A DNA stretch of 64,000 nucleotides from Candidatus Villigracilis adiacens. GTDB taxonomy: Bacteria; Chloroflexota; Anaerolineae; Anaerolineales; Villigracilaceae. Both the position numbers and the translations under genes were made by a program. The DNA lies in assembly GCA_016703605.1 (NCBI GenBank), contig JADJBU010000013.1, positions 13,746-77,745 of the forward strand. The letters run 5' to 3'. Positions 42,705 through 51,576 of the stretch are shown piece after piece. The notes under the pieces are model-generated. The model was not told the origin of the DNA. It saw only the letters and a list, made by a program, of their open reading frames with translations, and searched no databases. The stretch's first letter is position 1, and every line of letters starts with the position of its first letter.

Positions 42705-44684
42705 TCATCGGGCGGAAATTTCAGTCCAGATGACTACCCGGTTTCGTCCCAGTTCTTTTGCGGCATACAAAGCCATGTCGGCGGCAGCCAGCGCCTTTTC
42801 CTCGGTGGCTCCGTGCGAAGGAAACTCTGAAATCCCGCAGGATGTCATTGCTTTGACGTGGAATCCCGCATACTCGATCTCGGTATTTTCAAAATCGCGC
42901 CGCAGCCGTTCGGCGATCTGAAATGCGTAATCCACCGGCGTGTTCGGCAGGACCAGCAGGAATTCCTCCCCGCCGTAACGGCAGACGATATCCCCGGCGC
43001 GTGTTTGCTTTTTGAGGAGGTTGGCAAAATACTGGATCACAATATCCCCGGCGGCGTGCCCGTAGGTATCGTTGATTCTTTTGAACCCGTCCAGGTCCAT
43101 CAATATAAAGCAAATGGGATAGCCCTCCCGTTCCGCCCGGGGAATTTCATGTTTGAGCGCCTCATTAAGGTAATGGCGGTTGTGCAAGCCGGTCAACGGG
43201 TCTCGAATGGCTTGTTCACGCAGGATCACCTGCAACCCCTCGATATCCTTCAACCTCTCCTCCAGTTGACGGTTCGCCTCCAGCAGGCGCGTCTCGGCTT
43301 CCTTTCGGGCGGTGACATCCTCTTTGACCGCGATAAAGTTGATGATGTTTCCGCCATTATCGAACACCGGCGAAATGACCTCCAGCTCCCAATACAATTC
43401 GCCGTTCTTTTTTTTATTCAGAAGTTCCCCGCGCCAGGGTTTTCCAGATTTGATGGCTTTCCATAATTCCCCGTAGATTTCGGGCGCCATACGATCCGAT
43501 TTGATGATCCGGGGCGTCTTTCCCCGGACTTCCTCGAAAGTGAAACCGGTCAGGGAGAGAAACATGGGGTTTACATAGGTAATGTGACCATCCGGGTCGG
43601 TGATCACCACCGAGACCGGGCTTTGTTCCACCGCCTGGGTCAATTGGATCAGGCGCAATTCGTTCTGCTTCCTCTCCGTGATATCGCGCGCAAGGATGAC
43701 GCGCCCGAGGAGTGTCTGGCGTTCATCCCACACCGGGGAGAGCAGGATATCGAAATACCGCGCATCCACCGAACCGATGGAAAACTCATCCTTCACTTCA
43801 CGTTCAGGCGGCTGATCCAAAAGCGCGCGCGTCGCGGGTATCACCTTGCTTAAATCCGCGCCGATTAAATTTTTCGGGGATATCCCCAGTGCCTTTGCCG
43901 CCCAATGGTTAATATCCACAATTCGGTTTTGCAGGTCCAGCACGAGCATGGGATCGGTCAGGTTGTTGATAATTTTGTCGCGGGCAATGGGTACGATGTC
44001 GAGCAGCCTGATCCCGTACAAGGCGTACGCAAACATAAGGCTGGAGATGGAAAAGGTGATGGACGTCCAATCCACGCCGCGGATTCCACCCGCCCCAAGA
44101 CGGTAGAGCAGGTTGATGGCAATCGGAAAGAGCAGCGCAAACATCAGGAGGCGGGCTTGCCTTCTTGTGAAATCAGATCCCTTACGGTATGCCGTCCATG
44201 TGTTAAGGAAAATGAAGACGATCAAAGAGTAACTGTCGATAACAATCCAATCGAAGGCAGGACCATACTCGAAGATGTAAATACCGTCGTTCGACGGAAT
44301 ATATCCCGACCAGACCCAGCCGTGCAGTTCATTTGTGAGGGTCAGGAGAATGTTCGCAACAGGGATGAGGATTAGAAGGGCGCGGAGCCATTTCCGCTCC
44401 AGCCAGTGTTTGTTCCCGGCATAATGGATGGAAAAAACCGCGAACAGGGCGAAGGCGGAGTGGTAGCCCACGGCTTCGATCTTGGAGAATAGAATTTTAA
44501 GATAAAGCGGAACGGAGGCGTAATCGAGAGCCGCTGCAAACGTCCACAGCGTCACCCCGGTCATGCCCAGGGCGAAATATAATCCATACCGCGTTCTCCT
44601 TCTCTTCCAGGAGACGAAGGTAACGATGCCATTGATCGCGGTTGTAATGGATAGGGCAATGACGATGAGCGACAACTTGAACAT
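42705..44684 (-). CDS. Diguanylate cyclase with 7TM sensor and two PAS domains
   Basis: A 659-residue signalling protein. The N-terminal part (about 1-215) has seven hydrophobic helices of the histidine-kinase N-terminal 7TM type. PAS domains lie at about 225-345 (VLDLQNRIVDINHWAAKALG) and 350-470 (VVITDPDGHITYVNPMFLSLTG). The GGDEF domain (about 500-655) has DLDGFKRINDTYGHAAGD and the active RYGGEEFLLVLP. RAGD five residues before it is an intact inhibitory RxxD site. It makes c-di-GMP; the signal is unknown. No adjacent partner genes. Confidence 0.92.
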   Translation of the reverse strand: MFKLSLIVIALSITTAINGIVTFVSWKRRRTRYGLYFALGMTGVTLWTFAAALDYASVPLYLKILFSKIEAVGYHSAFALFAVFSIHYAGNKHWLERKWLRALLILIPVANILLTLTNELHGWVWSGYIPSNDGIYIFEYGPAFDWIVIDSYSLIVFIFLNTWTAYRKGSDFTRRQARLLMFALLFPIAINLLYRLGAGGIRGVDWTSITFSISSLMFAYALYGIRLLDIVPIARDKIINNLTDPMLVLDLQNRIVDINHWAAKALGISPKNLIGADLSKVIPATRALLDQPPEREVKDEFSIGSVDARYFDILLSPVWDERQTLLGRVILARDITERKQNELRLIQLTQAVEQSPVSVVITDPDGHITYVNPMFLSLTGFTFEEVRGKTPRIIKSDRMAPEIYGELWKAIKSGKPWRGELLNKKKNGELYWELEVISPVFDNGGNIINFIAVKEDVTARKEAETRLLEANRQLEERLKDIEGLQVILREQAIRDPLTGLHNRHYLNEALKHEIPRAEREGYPICFILMDLDGFKRINDTYGHAAGDIVIQYFANLLKKQTRAGDIVCRYGGEEFLLVLPNTPVDYAFQIAERLRRDFENTEIEYAGFHVKAMTSCGISEFPSHGATEEKALAAADMALYAAKELGRNRVVIWTEISAR

Positions 44685-44732
44685 GGGCTGTGATCAAAAC
44701 CGGTTTACATGGTTTAACGAAATTTTCCAATA

Positions 44733-44760
44733 AGCACAGCCGGGATTCCCCGGCTGTGCT
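44733..44760 (-). terminator. Hairpin between the UDG-like and cyclase genes
   Basis: Perfect 12-base arms agcacagccggg / cccggctgtgct with a four-base loop, downstream of the UDG-like gene on the minus strand. The following TTATT is only weakly T-rich. Confidence 0.6.
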
Positions 44761-44798
44761 GTGATTGCAAGTTGTCTTTTACCCCTGCCATGGCGGGG

Positions 44799-45422
44799 TC
44801 ATTTCCCAGACAACTCCTCATATTTCCGCCGCACTTCGCGGATGTCCTCCCACATCAGGGATTTGGGAGAGCCGGGTTCGCGCGATTGGTTGCGTAATAA
44901 ATACGAAGGATGAAAGATGGGCATGAGCCAGTGTCCGTCGAGTTCCGTCCACTTGCCGCGCAGGGAAGTGATACCTGTCTTTTGTAACACGGACTGACAG
45001 GCGACGTTGCCTGTCAGCAAAATCACCAGCGGATTCATGAGGCGGATGATCTCGAAGACGAAGGGGCGGTAGTACTCGATTTCTTTATCGTTCGGCTTGC
45101 GGAAGGATTTGCCGTCATCCCCCGGCGGCATACGAAAAACGGAATTGGTAATGTAAATATCAGCCTCAGGGTTGAAATCCGCCGCTTGCAGGATCTTATC
45201 CAGCAATTGCCCGGCGGGACCGACGAACGGCTTGCCCTTGATGTTTTCCTGCGGACCCGGCGCCTCGCCGACGAGTAGTATCCTGGCTTGCGGATTGCCA
45301 CGGCTGATGACGATGTTCGTACCCGCATTCGCCAGCGGATCATCCGTCAACCCGCGGAGGGCGGCGAGGGCTTCATCAAGCGAACCAAAACGGGGAGAAT
45401 CGAAAAAACCGGATTGAGACAT
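44799..45422 (-). CDS. Uracil-DNA glycosylase, family 4-like, lacking the FeS cysteines
   Basis: A 207-residue protein of the UDG superfamily. LVGEAPGPQENIKGKPFVGPAG (motif 1 region, GEAPG) and HPSYLLRN (motif 2 region, HPS) are present, with LLTGNVACQSVL between. Family-4 enzymes normally bind [4Fe-4S] through an N-terminal CxxC and a Cys in the TNVVKCRPP stretch. Here the corresponding pieces read DPLANAGTNIV and NSVFRMPP, without those cysteines. It may be a cluster-free variant with altered activity. It stands alone upstream of a hairpin. Confidence 0.85.
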   Translation of the reverse strand: MSQSGFFDSPRFGSLDEALAALRGLTDDPLANAGTNIVISRGNPQARILLVGEAPGPQENIKGKPFVGPAGQLLDKILQAADFNPEADIYITNSVFRMPPGDDGKSFRKPNDKEIEYYRPFVFEIIRLMNPLVILLTGNVACQSVLQKTGITSLRGKWTELDGHWLMPIFHPSYLLRNQSREPGSPKSLMWEDIREVRRKYEELSGK

Positions 45423-45489
45423 GTTCCATTCCTTGGGCGAAGTGAGACAGACTTTATTTTACGGCATTCACCCCATGAATGGAATGGAT

Positions 45490-46557
45490 TTACCCCTCTT
45501 CGAGCGGCGCAAACCCGCCGCCAAGAATTTCCTGCGCGGGCGAAACGATGACCACCGCCTTTGGGTCTTCCTTTGCCACGGCAGACTTAAGGGCATGAGC
45601 TTCTGTGATCGTTAATGCGCACATCAAGATCGAACGATCCTTGCCTGTATACATGCCCTTGCCCTGCATCGAAGTCACCCCGCGTTTGAGATCGGTCATG
45701 ATCCGGTCTGATACCGTTTGAGCCTTATCCGTAATGATGAGAGCCATGAGTTGACGACGTCTTCTGCGCGGCACAAGCAAGGCGCGCAGCCCCGTATGTT
45801 TCCCTTCCATCGAAGGCGCGGCGGGGGCGCTCTCTTCGCCAAAGCGCGGAAGGATTTCGCCTGTGGCGCGGGTCATATTGACGGTGGCGATGGCAAACAC
45901 GGCAAGAAAAATATAGAATGCAACGCCAAGCCCGATCATCACCTCACCGGGGACAGGTCCCACCGATGAACGCGTCATAAACTCATCGATGTTATTAGGC
46001 GCTTGCGGAAAGAGATAAATCTTCGCCACCCACGATGCCAGCAGGATCAAAAAGATCCAGTAATAATTTCTTCGCAAGCGCCTGCCGAACGCCTCCCACA
46101 TGGAAATAGGGAAACTCGGCGTGAGCAAATTTTCCGCAAGGTTTTCCGCCCATTCAGGAGACGGGTGAAACGGCGGCACGAGCATGGCGGCATAAAAATC
46201 CGTTTCCATCAAACGCACACGGTAACTCCACAACTCATAATAACGATAGCGCCTCGCTTCAATGAATAAAAACCATAAAACCAGCAGTGTATTCAATAGC
46301 ACCACCGAATGATGCACGTTCGACTGGCTGAACGCAATCGAAAGCGTCGCGCCTGTCACAACCACCGCCCAGTTGGTTGTCGTGTCGAGCCGCTGACGCC
46401 AGACATTCGCGCGTTGAATCTCGGCGCGGAAGAAATGCACCATCGCGGTAACGAACTCGCTGGATTTGAGGTGATACCCGCGATAGGTCCACACCGCCTC
46501 TTCGGGTTCTTCTTTTTTAGGTTTGGATTTTGCCTTTGTGGATTTTTTGACTGCCAT
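45490..46557 (-). CDS. DUF2270-DUF2179 fusion membrane protein
   Basis: A 355-residue protein. The lysine-rich N-terminus is followed by a DUF2270-like membrane part (about 25-235) with four hydrophobic helices and EARRYRYYELWSYRVRLMETDFYA between them. The last 80 or so residues (ALIITDKAQTVSDRIMTDLKRGVTSMQGKG...) match DUF2179, a cytoplasmic ACT-like domain normally found at the end of YitT-type transporters. I do not know this pairing as a standard architecture. Function is unknown; a ligand-controlled membrane protein is a reasonable guess. Confidence 0.75.
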   Translation of the reverse strand: MAVKKSTKAKSKPKKEEPEEAVWTYRGYHLKSSEFVTAMVHFFRAEIQRANVWRQRLDTTTNWAVVVTGATLSIAFSQSNVHHSVVLLNTLLVLWFLFIEARRYRYYELWSYRVRLMETDFYAAMLVPPFHPSPEWAENLAENLLTPSFPISMWEAFGRRLRRNYYWIFLILLASWVAKIYLFPQAPNNIDEFMTRSSVGPVPGEVMIGLGVAFYIFLAVFAIATVNMTRATGEILPRFGEESAPAAPSMEGKHTGLRALLVPRRRRRQLMALIITDKAQTVSDRIMTDLKRGVTSMQGKGMYTGKDRSILMCALTITEAHALKSAVAKEDPKAVVIVSPAQEILGGGFAPLEEG

Positions 46558-46599
46558 TGGATTTTTTCTTTCTGGATGAACGCTTCGGACTCACCCGAA

Positions 46600-46744
46600 G
46601 TTGATTCTGTTTCTTTGAGTTTTTTCTACGCCTCGGGTTTCGGCGGAATAAATTCCTGCCTCAGTACATGGAAGTCCGCTGAAGCGGACTCGGCGTGCCG
46701 CAAAATTTATTTTGCGCCGCTGGGGTCACAAAATAAATTTTGTC
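46600..46744. repeat. REP2-type repeat copy downstream of the molybdoenzyme gene
   Basis: It contains cggcggaataaattcctgcc, cctcagtacatggaagtcc and gtccgctgaagcggac, the building blocks of the REP2 family near 53 kb. It is followed by a hairpin on caaaatttattttg and its neighbour caaaataaattttg. Confidence 0.6.
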
Positions 46745-49717
46745 TTACGACTTCTTCGGCAACTTATACGCTTCCTTCGTCGGCTTGAGCGGGCGCGCCA
46801 GCCACATGGGACGGCGATTGCCATCGGGGCTAACTTTATCAGCGGAGCGGGTCATCGCTAACCATTGACGGTAAATTGTCATGGACTTGTTCGTATCCAC
46901 GAACAGGTCGCCTGCTTTTTCGCCAGGTTCAGCCTTGCGGATGCTGAAGACCTTTTGCAGCCAGCAATGGACTCCGCTGATGGGGTCGGGGTGGACGGCA
47001 TGGGCAAGGTTCTGGTTCACACCGACGTTGCTCCACCAGATGCGGCTGGTATCGGGGTCAGACGATTCCCATGCCTTCGCGCCGTGGACAACGCGCATGA
47101 GGAATCCGCCTTTGCCGTTGTCGTGCAGTTCCACAAGATTCGACGAACCTTTGCTTACGCCTTTATCTTCCTGCAAGCGCCAACGCCCTAGGTGATGACT
47201 AATGGCGATGATGCCAGGTTTGATGCCTTCGGTGACCCAGACCGTATCCACGAAGTGACCGATCTCGGTCTCTACTTTGGCGAGGTCGCCTGTTTTGAGT
47301 CCAAAACGTTGTGCGTCTTCGGGATTCATCCAGATCGGATTCTTGTGCGAGATCTCATACAGCCATTTGGCATTTGCCGAACGCGTGTGAATGAGCGTGG
47401 GCAAGCGGAAGTTGGGAAGCAGGATCATCTCGCCTTTGGAGCGGTCAATCGTATCGGGGTGGACATGACTCTTCACCGTCCACGGGATGACATTTTCTTT
47501 TTCAGCCCAACCCCAGTTGGAGAGCGTGTCGCTGAAGAACTCGAGTTTCTTGGAGGGCGTATCGAAACCCGCCATCACTGTGCCGTCAATGTTTAACCCA
47601 ACAACATGACCGTCTTTCAAAACGCGGTCTTGCTCGTCTAATTGGTAATTAGTAATTGGTAATTGGTCTTGCACAAAATTACCATTTACCCAATTACCAA
47701 TTACTTTTTCAAAGGGAGAATAATTCTCCTTCTTCACTTCAAACACGCCATACTTGCGCATGTACGCCAGCGGAGTCAATCCTTCTTTTGCGGCGGCTTC
47801 GGGCAGACCTGGCACGGAGTTCTCGAAGATCCATTGATAGTATTCATCCACGGTGATGATCTCGCCAGGGCGATACGGCGACTCGAACCACTGACGAATG
47901 CCAAGCGAACCATCGGGATCCATCTTCGCGGAGAGTTGAATCCAGAACTCGTTTTCTTCCCACACTTCGCCAGGGTTGGCTTGATAAGTGAAATCCACCT
48001 TCATGCCCGCGCGTTCCATCGCAACGCGGCGCACAGGTTGACGGAACGCGATCCACTGACCTGCGTGCGTTTCCTGACTCATCAGGTCGTGACGTTCAGG
48101 TCCATGACCTGTGGGCAAAACATAATCCGCGAACCATGCGGTCTCGTTCCATGTGGGTGTGAGCGCCACATAACACTTGATCTTCGAGTCTTCATCCTTG
48201 AGCGCCTTGAGCCACATGAAGCCATCGGGGTTGACCCACATCGGGTTGTAGACGCGCGTGAAATACACGTCAATGTCGCCGCGCCCTTCTTCGAGCATGT
48301 GCGGCAAAAGAATGGACATCTCGTAATGCGCGAGCGGATACTCGATGGGGTAGTGCAGTTCATTCCACGTTTCGGGAGCGGGCGCACCTTTGAACGGCTT
48401 GGGTACGAACTTGTTCCAGCCCGTCATCGAGGTGCCGCCCTTGTTGCCGATACTTCCAGTTAGCACATTGAGGAACAGCAAACAACGCGCCACTTGCCAT
48501 CCGCCGAGATTGCCGACACTGGCAGAACGCCAAACGTGCGTGGCAAGTTTACCTTCGCAATTTGCAACGAGTCGCGCCGTTTCTTGAATGCGCTCGATCG
48601 GAACTTCGGATTCCTTCGCGGCGCGTTCAAAGGTGTATTCGGCATAGAGGTCTTTGAGCAGACGATCAAAAAGGTCGAAAGTCAAAAGTCGAAGGTCGGA
48701 TGAAGAACAGGCGCTTCGAATCTCCGCCGCAAGTTGGTCGCTGTTTACTGACAGTTTTCCATCGGCGACAGCTTGCAGTGTTTCCTTCCAGTTGACCCAT
48801 TTCTGCATGAAGTCTTTGTTGTATAAATTATTTTGGATCAGATGATTCGCAATGGAAAGCAGAATCGTATTTTCACTGCCAGGGTAGGTCGGCAGCCAGA
48901 CATCACTCATGGAAGCAGTGTTGCTCAGACGCGGATCAAAGGTGATGAGTTTGGCTCCATCTGTTTTGGCTTCGATGATGCGCTGGGCGTGTGGGTTGAA
49001 GTAGTGTCCCGTTTCGAGGTGACTTGAAATCAGCAGAATCACTCGCGCATTGGCAAAGTCTGGGCTGGGACGATCCTGCCCGAGCCAGAAGTTATAGCCC
49101 GCGCGTGAACTGGATGAGCAGATATTGGTATGGCTGTTGTGACCGTCCATGCCCCAGGCTTGAACGATGCGATTGGTGTACCCGTCTTCGCCTGGTCGCC
49201 CGACGTGATAGACGATGCCATTCGGGCGGCGGAGTTTGCTCTCGCGCATTTTCTCCGCGATTTCAGAAAGCGCCTGATCCCAAGAGATCTGCTCCCATTT
49301 ACCTTCGCCACGTTTGCCGACTCGCTTCAATGGATAAAGAATTCTTTCAGGGTCATAGACTTGATTATGAGTCGCGGGTCCCTTGGCGCAGTTGCGTCCG
49401 CGCGAGCCTGGGTGGACGGGGTTGCCTTCGAACTTGCGAATCTCGTAAGTGTCCTTGTCCACATAGGCAAGAAGTCCGCAAGCGGATTCGCAATTGAAGC
49501 AGACGGTCGGTACGAGCGTATATCGCCGCGCGACTTTCTTGGGCCACTCCTTGCCGTCCCATTCGACCCAGTCATCCCACACGTCGGAGGGGGGATACTG
49601 GCTGATGCGTCCATCGGGGTGGACGACTTCGGTCAGTTTGACGGGTGCATGATCGGACGCGGAGAATTTAGGGAGGGCTATGCCTGCGGAGGTTGAGGGG
49701 ACTTTTGTTTCGGTCAT
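46745..49717 (-). CDS. Molybdopterin-dependent oxidoreductase catalytic subunit (PsrA/PhsA/SoeA-type)
   Basis: A 990-residue CISM-family protein. The N-terminal cluster motif CFNCESACG with a later NCAKG (about 73-111) binds [4Fe-4S]. HSHTNICSSSSRAGYNFW (about 192-209) has a Cys at the expected Mo-ligand position. The C-terminal cofactor domain starts near residue 800. There is no twin-arginine signal, so the protein should stay in the cytoplasm, as SoeA sulfite dehydrogenase does; polysulfide or thiosulfate reductases are exported. Two short stretches (DQLPITNYQL near 692 and SSDLRLLTFDLFDR near 340) are repeat sequence translated in frame. The partner is the fused FeS/NrfD protein just upstream. 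Confidence 0.9.
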   Translation of the reverse strand: MTETKVPSTSAGIALPKFSASDHAPVKLTEVVHPDGRISQYPPSDVWDDWVEWDGKEWPKKVARRYTLVPTVCFNCESACGLLAYVDKDTYEIRKFEGNPVHPGSRGRNCAKGPATHNQVYDPERILYPLKRVGKRGEGKWEQISWDQALSEIAEKMRESKLRRPNGIVYHVGRPGEDGYTNRIVQAWGMDGHNSHTNICSSSSRAGYNFWLGQDRPSPDFANARVILLISSHLETGHYFNPHAQRIIEAKTDGAKLITFDPRLSNTASMSDVWLPTYPGSENTILLSIANHLIQNNLYNKDFMQKWVNWKETLQAVADGKLSVNSDQLAAEIRSACSSSDLRLLTFDLFDRLLKDLYAEYTFERAAKESEVPIERIQETARLVANCEGKLATHVWRSASVGNLGGWQVARCLLFLNVLTGSIGNKGGTSMTGWNKFVPKPFKGAPAPETWNELHYPIEYPLAHYEMSILLPHMLEEGRGDIDVYFTRVYNPMWVNPDGFMWLKALKDEDSKIKCYVALTPTWNETAWFADYVLPTGHGPERHDLMSQETHAGQWIAFRQPVRRVAMERAGMKVDFTYQANPGEVWEENEFWIQLSAKMDPDGSLGIRQWFESPYRPGEIITVDEYYQWIFENSVPGLPEAAAKEGLTPLAYMRKYGVFEVKKENYSPFEKVIGNWVNGNFVQDQLPITNYQLDEQDRVLKDGHVVGLNIDGTVMAGFDTPSKKLEFFSDTLSNWGWAEKENVIPWTVKSHVHPDTIDRSKGEMILLPNFRLPTLIHTRSANAKWLYEISHKNPIWMNPEDAQRFGLKTGDLAKVETEIGHFVDTVWVTEGIKPGIIAISHHLGRWRLQEDKGVSKGSSNLVELHDNGKGGFLMRVVHGAKAWESSDPDTSRIWWSNVGVNQNLAHAVHPDPISGVHCWLQKVFSIRKAEPGEKAGDLFVDTNKSMTIYRQWLAMTRSADKVSPDGNRRPMWLARPLKPTKEAYKLPKKS

Positions 49718-49914
49718 AGTTTCTCGATTCGTGTTGCGTGTTCCGTTTCTCGTAGTCTATAAATCGTGATCCGTGAAATCAGATTCTGGTTTTGATTGGC
49801 AGTGATTCGGCGGAATGAATTCCTGCCTCAGTGCGTGAAAGTCGGTTGAAACCGACTCTGCCGTCAGCCCGGAGGGCTTCTATGAACTGAGCAAGTGGCT
49901 TTAGCCCCGCTCGT
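49718..49914. repeat. REP2-type repeat copy between the two molybdoenzyme genes
   Basis: Positions 49805-49914 carry gattcggcggaatgaattcc, gtcggttgaaaccgac, cagcccggagggcttc and ctgagcaagtggctttagcc, a full-length copy of the REP2 unit. It separates the catalytic and membrane subunit genes, so read-through transcripts would contain the hairpins. Confidence 0.7.
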
Positions 49915-51573
49915 TCACGAGTTTGGAATATACTGCGGCGCCATCACGAAGGCGTATTCGTAGAAGAACAAGCCGACGAGTGTGGCAAGGACGGCAACGG
50001 GCAGCGCGGGCGCGAAGGCAATCATCAATACAAGCGGGATGACATGTCCCAGTGCGATGCCGCCCCACCAGTAATGCTTGCGGAATTTGCCGTGGGTCAT
50101 TTCGCGGGAGGCGAGCATGGCAGTATCAGTCGGGAAGGAGTTAAGTTTGCCCGCGAAGGTCATCAGCAAGTTGACCGCGATACTGGCAGGGAAAAGAACG
50201 GTAAGCAGTGCGGTCAGGTCGGCGGGGAAGGAGACGAAAAGATTCAGAATGAAGAATACGCCGCTTGCCACCATTGCAGATTGTGACAGCAATTGGAAGG
50301 GCAGCAGGTTGCTCTGCCACATGTCGCGTCCTTCGGCTTGACCGAGCAGGAAGGCAGTGTAGATGACCACGCCCAACGCAAACGGGAAGACGATCCACGA
50401 TGCAACGGGGCGAATACCTGCTACAAAATCCGCAGGCAAGATGTTCCAGAATGCGCCTGCTTCGAGCAACCACCAAAGCCCAGCCACAGCCGTGAATGTG
50501 ACCATGATGTACGCGCCGCGCGCCACCCATGACTTCCACTGCGGGCGGAGCAGAATGTTCAAGAAGCGTTTGGGTTGCGACAAATCTTTGATGAGCAGAA
50601 TGGTCGTGACGAGCATGAAGATCATCGCGGTGAAGCCTGCCGCAAGGAAAGTGGCGGAGTCGAAACTAAAGAGGTTGAACATCGAGCCGAGACTCAAGAG
50701 CATGAAGAGTCCGCCCGCGATGCTTTTGGTGACGAGATACGAAGGCAGTTCCCAATGCCAATTAATTTTGTGTTGTGCTGTATACGAAGTTTGAACCATG
50801 TGCTCGGCGACGCGTCCGCCAAATTGAATCGGACTGTTGAGGGGATAGCCTTGTTGCTGGGGCGTGCGGATGGAAACGCCTGAGGTGGCTGTCAAGACGG
50901 GGAGGGCAATCCCGCCGCGAGCGTAGGGCGAAGCGTTTTGTTCGGTCACTTTATCCGCCCACACATACGAGTCGTGAGTCTGCGCGGCGGAAGGATGCAG
51001 CGACCAATCATTGCCGTTGATATAGAAAAGTTTGGGGGCAGTCCCCTGCTCGGGCTTGCGAACGGTCACTTGCGCAGTGGACAACTTTCGGCTTATTTCT
51101 GAAGCGGGGTTGTTCAAGTCGCCAGCCAGGATCGCATGTTCGGGGCAGACAACGACGCAGGCGGGTTCGAGTCCCACATCCAAACGATGCGCGCAGAAAG
51201 TGCATTTCGCGGCGGTGTTCGTTTCGGGGTCGAGATAGATCGAGTCGTAGGGGCAGGCTTGCATGCAGGATTTACATCCGATGCAAATGCTCGGGTCGAA
51301 CTCGACGATGCCGTCTGCGCGTTGATACATCGCAGTGACGGGACAGATGCGCACACAAGGCGGATTGGCGCAATGGTTGCAGCGCGTCACCTGAAAGCGG
51401 CGGCGCACATCGGGATACGCGCCCGTCTCCACGTACTTGACCCACGTGCGATACACGCCGAGCGGCACCTGGTTCTCGGACTTGCACGCGGTGGAGCAGG
51501 CGTGACAGCCGATGCATTTGGATTGGTCTATGAGGAAGCCGTAATTGGTAATTGGTGATTGGTAATTGGTCAT
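49915..51573 (-). CDS. Four-cluster ferredoxin fused to NrfD/PsrC-type membrane subunit
   Basis: A 552-residue fusion of two subunits that are usually separate. Residues about 14-165 contain four [4Fe-4S] motifs: CIGCHACSTAC, CNHCANPPCVRIC, CIGCKSCMQAC and CTFCAHRLDV...CVVVC. From about 285 onward some eight hydrophobic helices form an NrfD/PsrC-like quinone-binding anchor. No signal peptide precedes the ferredoxin, which therefore faces the cytoplasm. The first dozen residues (MTNYQSPITNYG) are encoded by 'attaccaatcaccaatt' repeats, so the start may have been remodelled. It lies 3 bases after the lipoate ligase stop. Confidence 0.88.
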   Translation of the reverse strand: MTNYQSPITNYGFLIDQSKCIGCHACSTACKSENQVPLGVYRTWVKYVETGAYPDVRRRFQVTRCNHCANPPCVRICPVTAMYQRADGIVEFDPSICIGCKSCMQACPYDSIYLDPETNTAAKCTFCAHRLDVGLEPACVVVCPEHAILAGDLNNPASEISRKLSTAQVTVRKPEQGTAPKLFYINGNDWSLHPSAAQTHDSYVWADKVTEQNASPYARGGIALPVLTATSGVSIRTPQQQGYPLNSPIQFGGRVAEHMVQTSYTAQHKINWHWELPSYLVTKSIAGGLFMLLSLGSMFNLFSFDSATFLAAGFTAMIFMLVTTILLIKDLSQPKRFLNILLRPQWKSWVARGAYIMVTFTAVAGLWWLLEAGAFWNILPADFVAGIRPVASWIVFPFALGVVIYTAFLLGQAEGRDMWQSNLLPFQLLSQSAMVASGVFFILNLFVSFPADLTALLTVLFPASIAVNLLMTFAGKLNSFPTDTAMLASREMTHGKFRKHYWWGGIALGHVIPLVLMIAFAPALPVAVLATLVGLFFYEYAFVMAPQYIPNS

Positions 51574-51576
51574 TGG

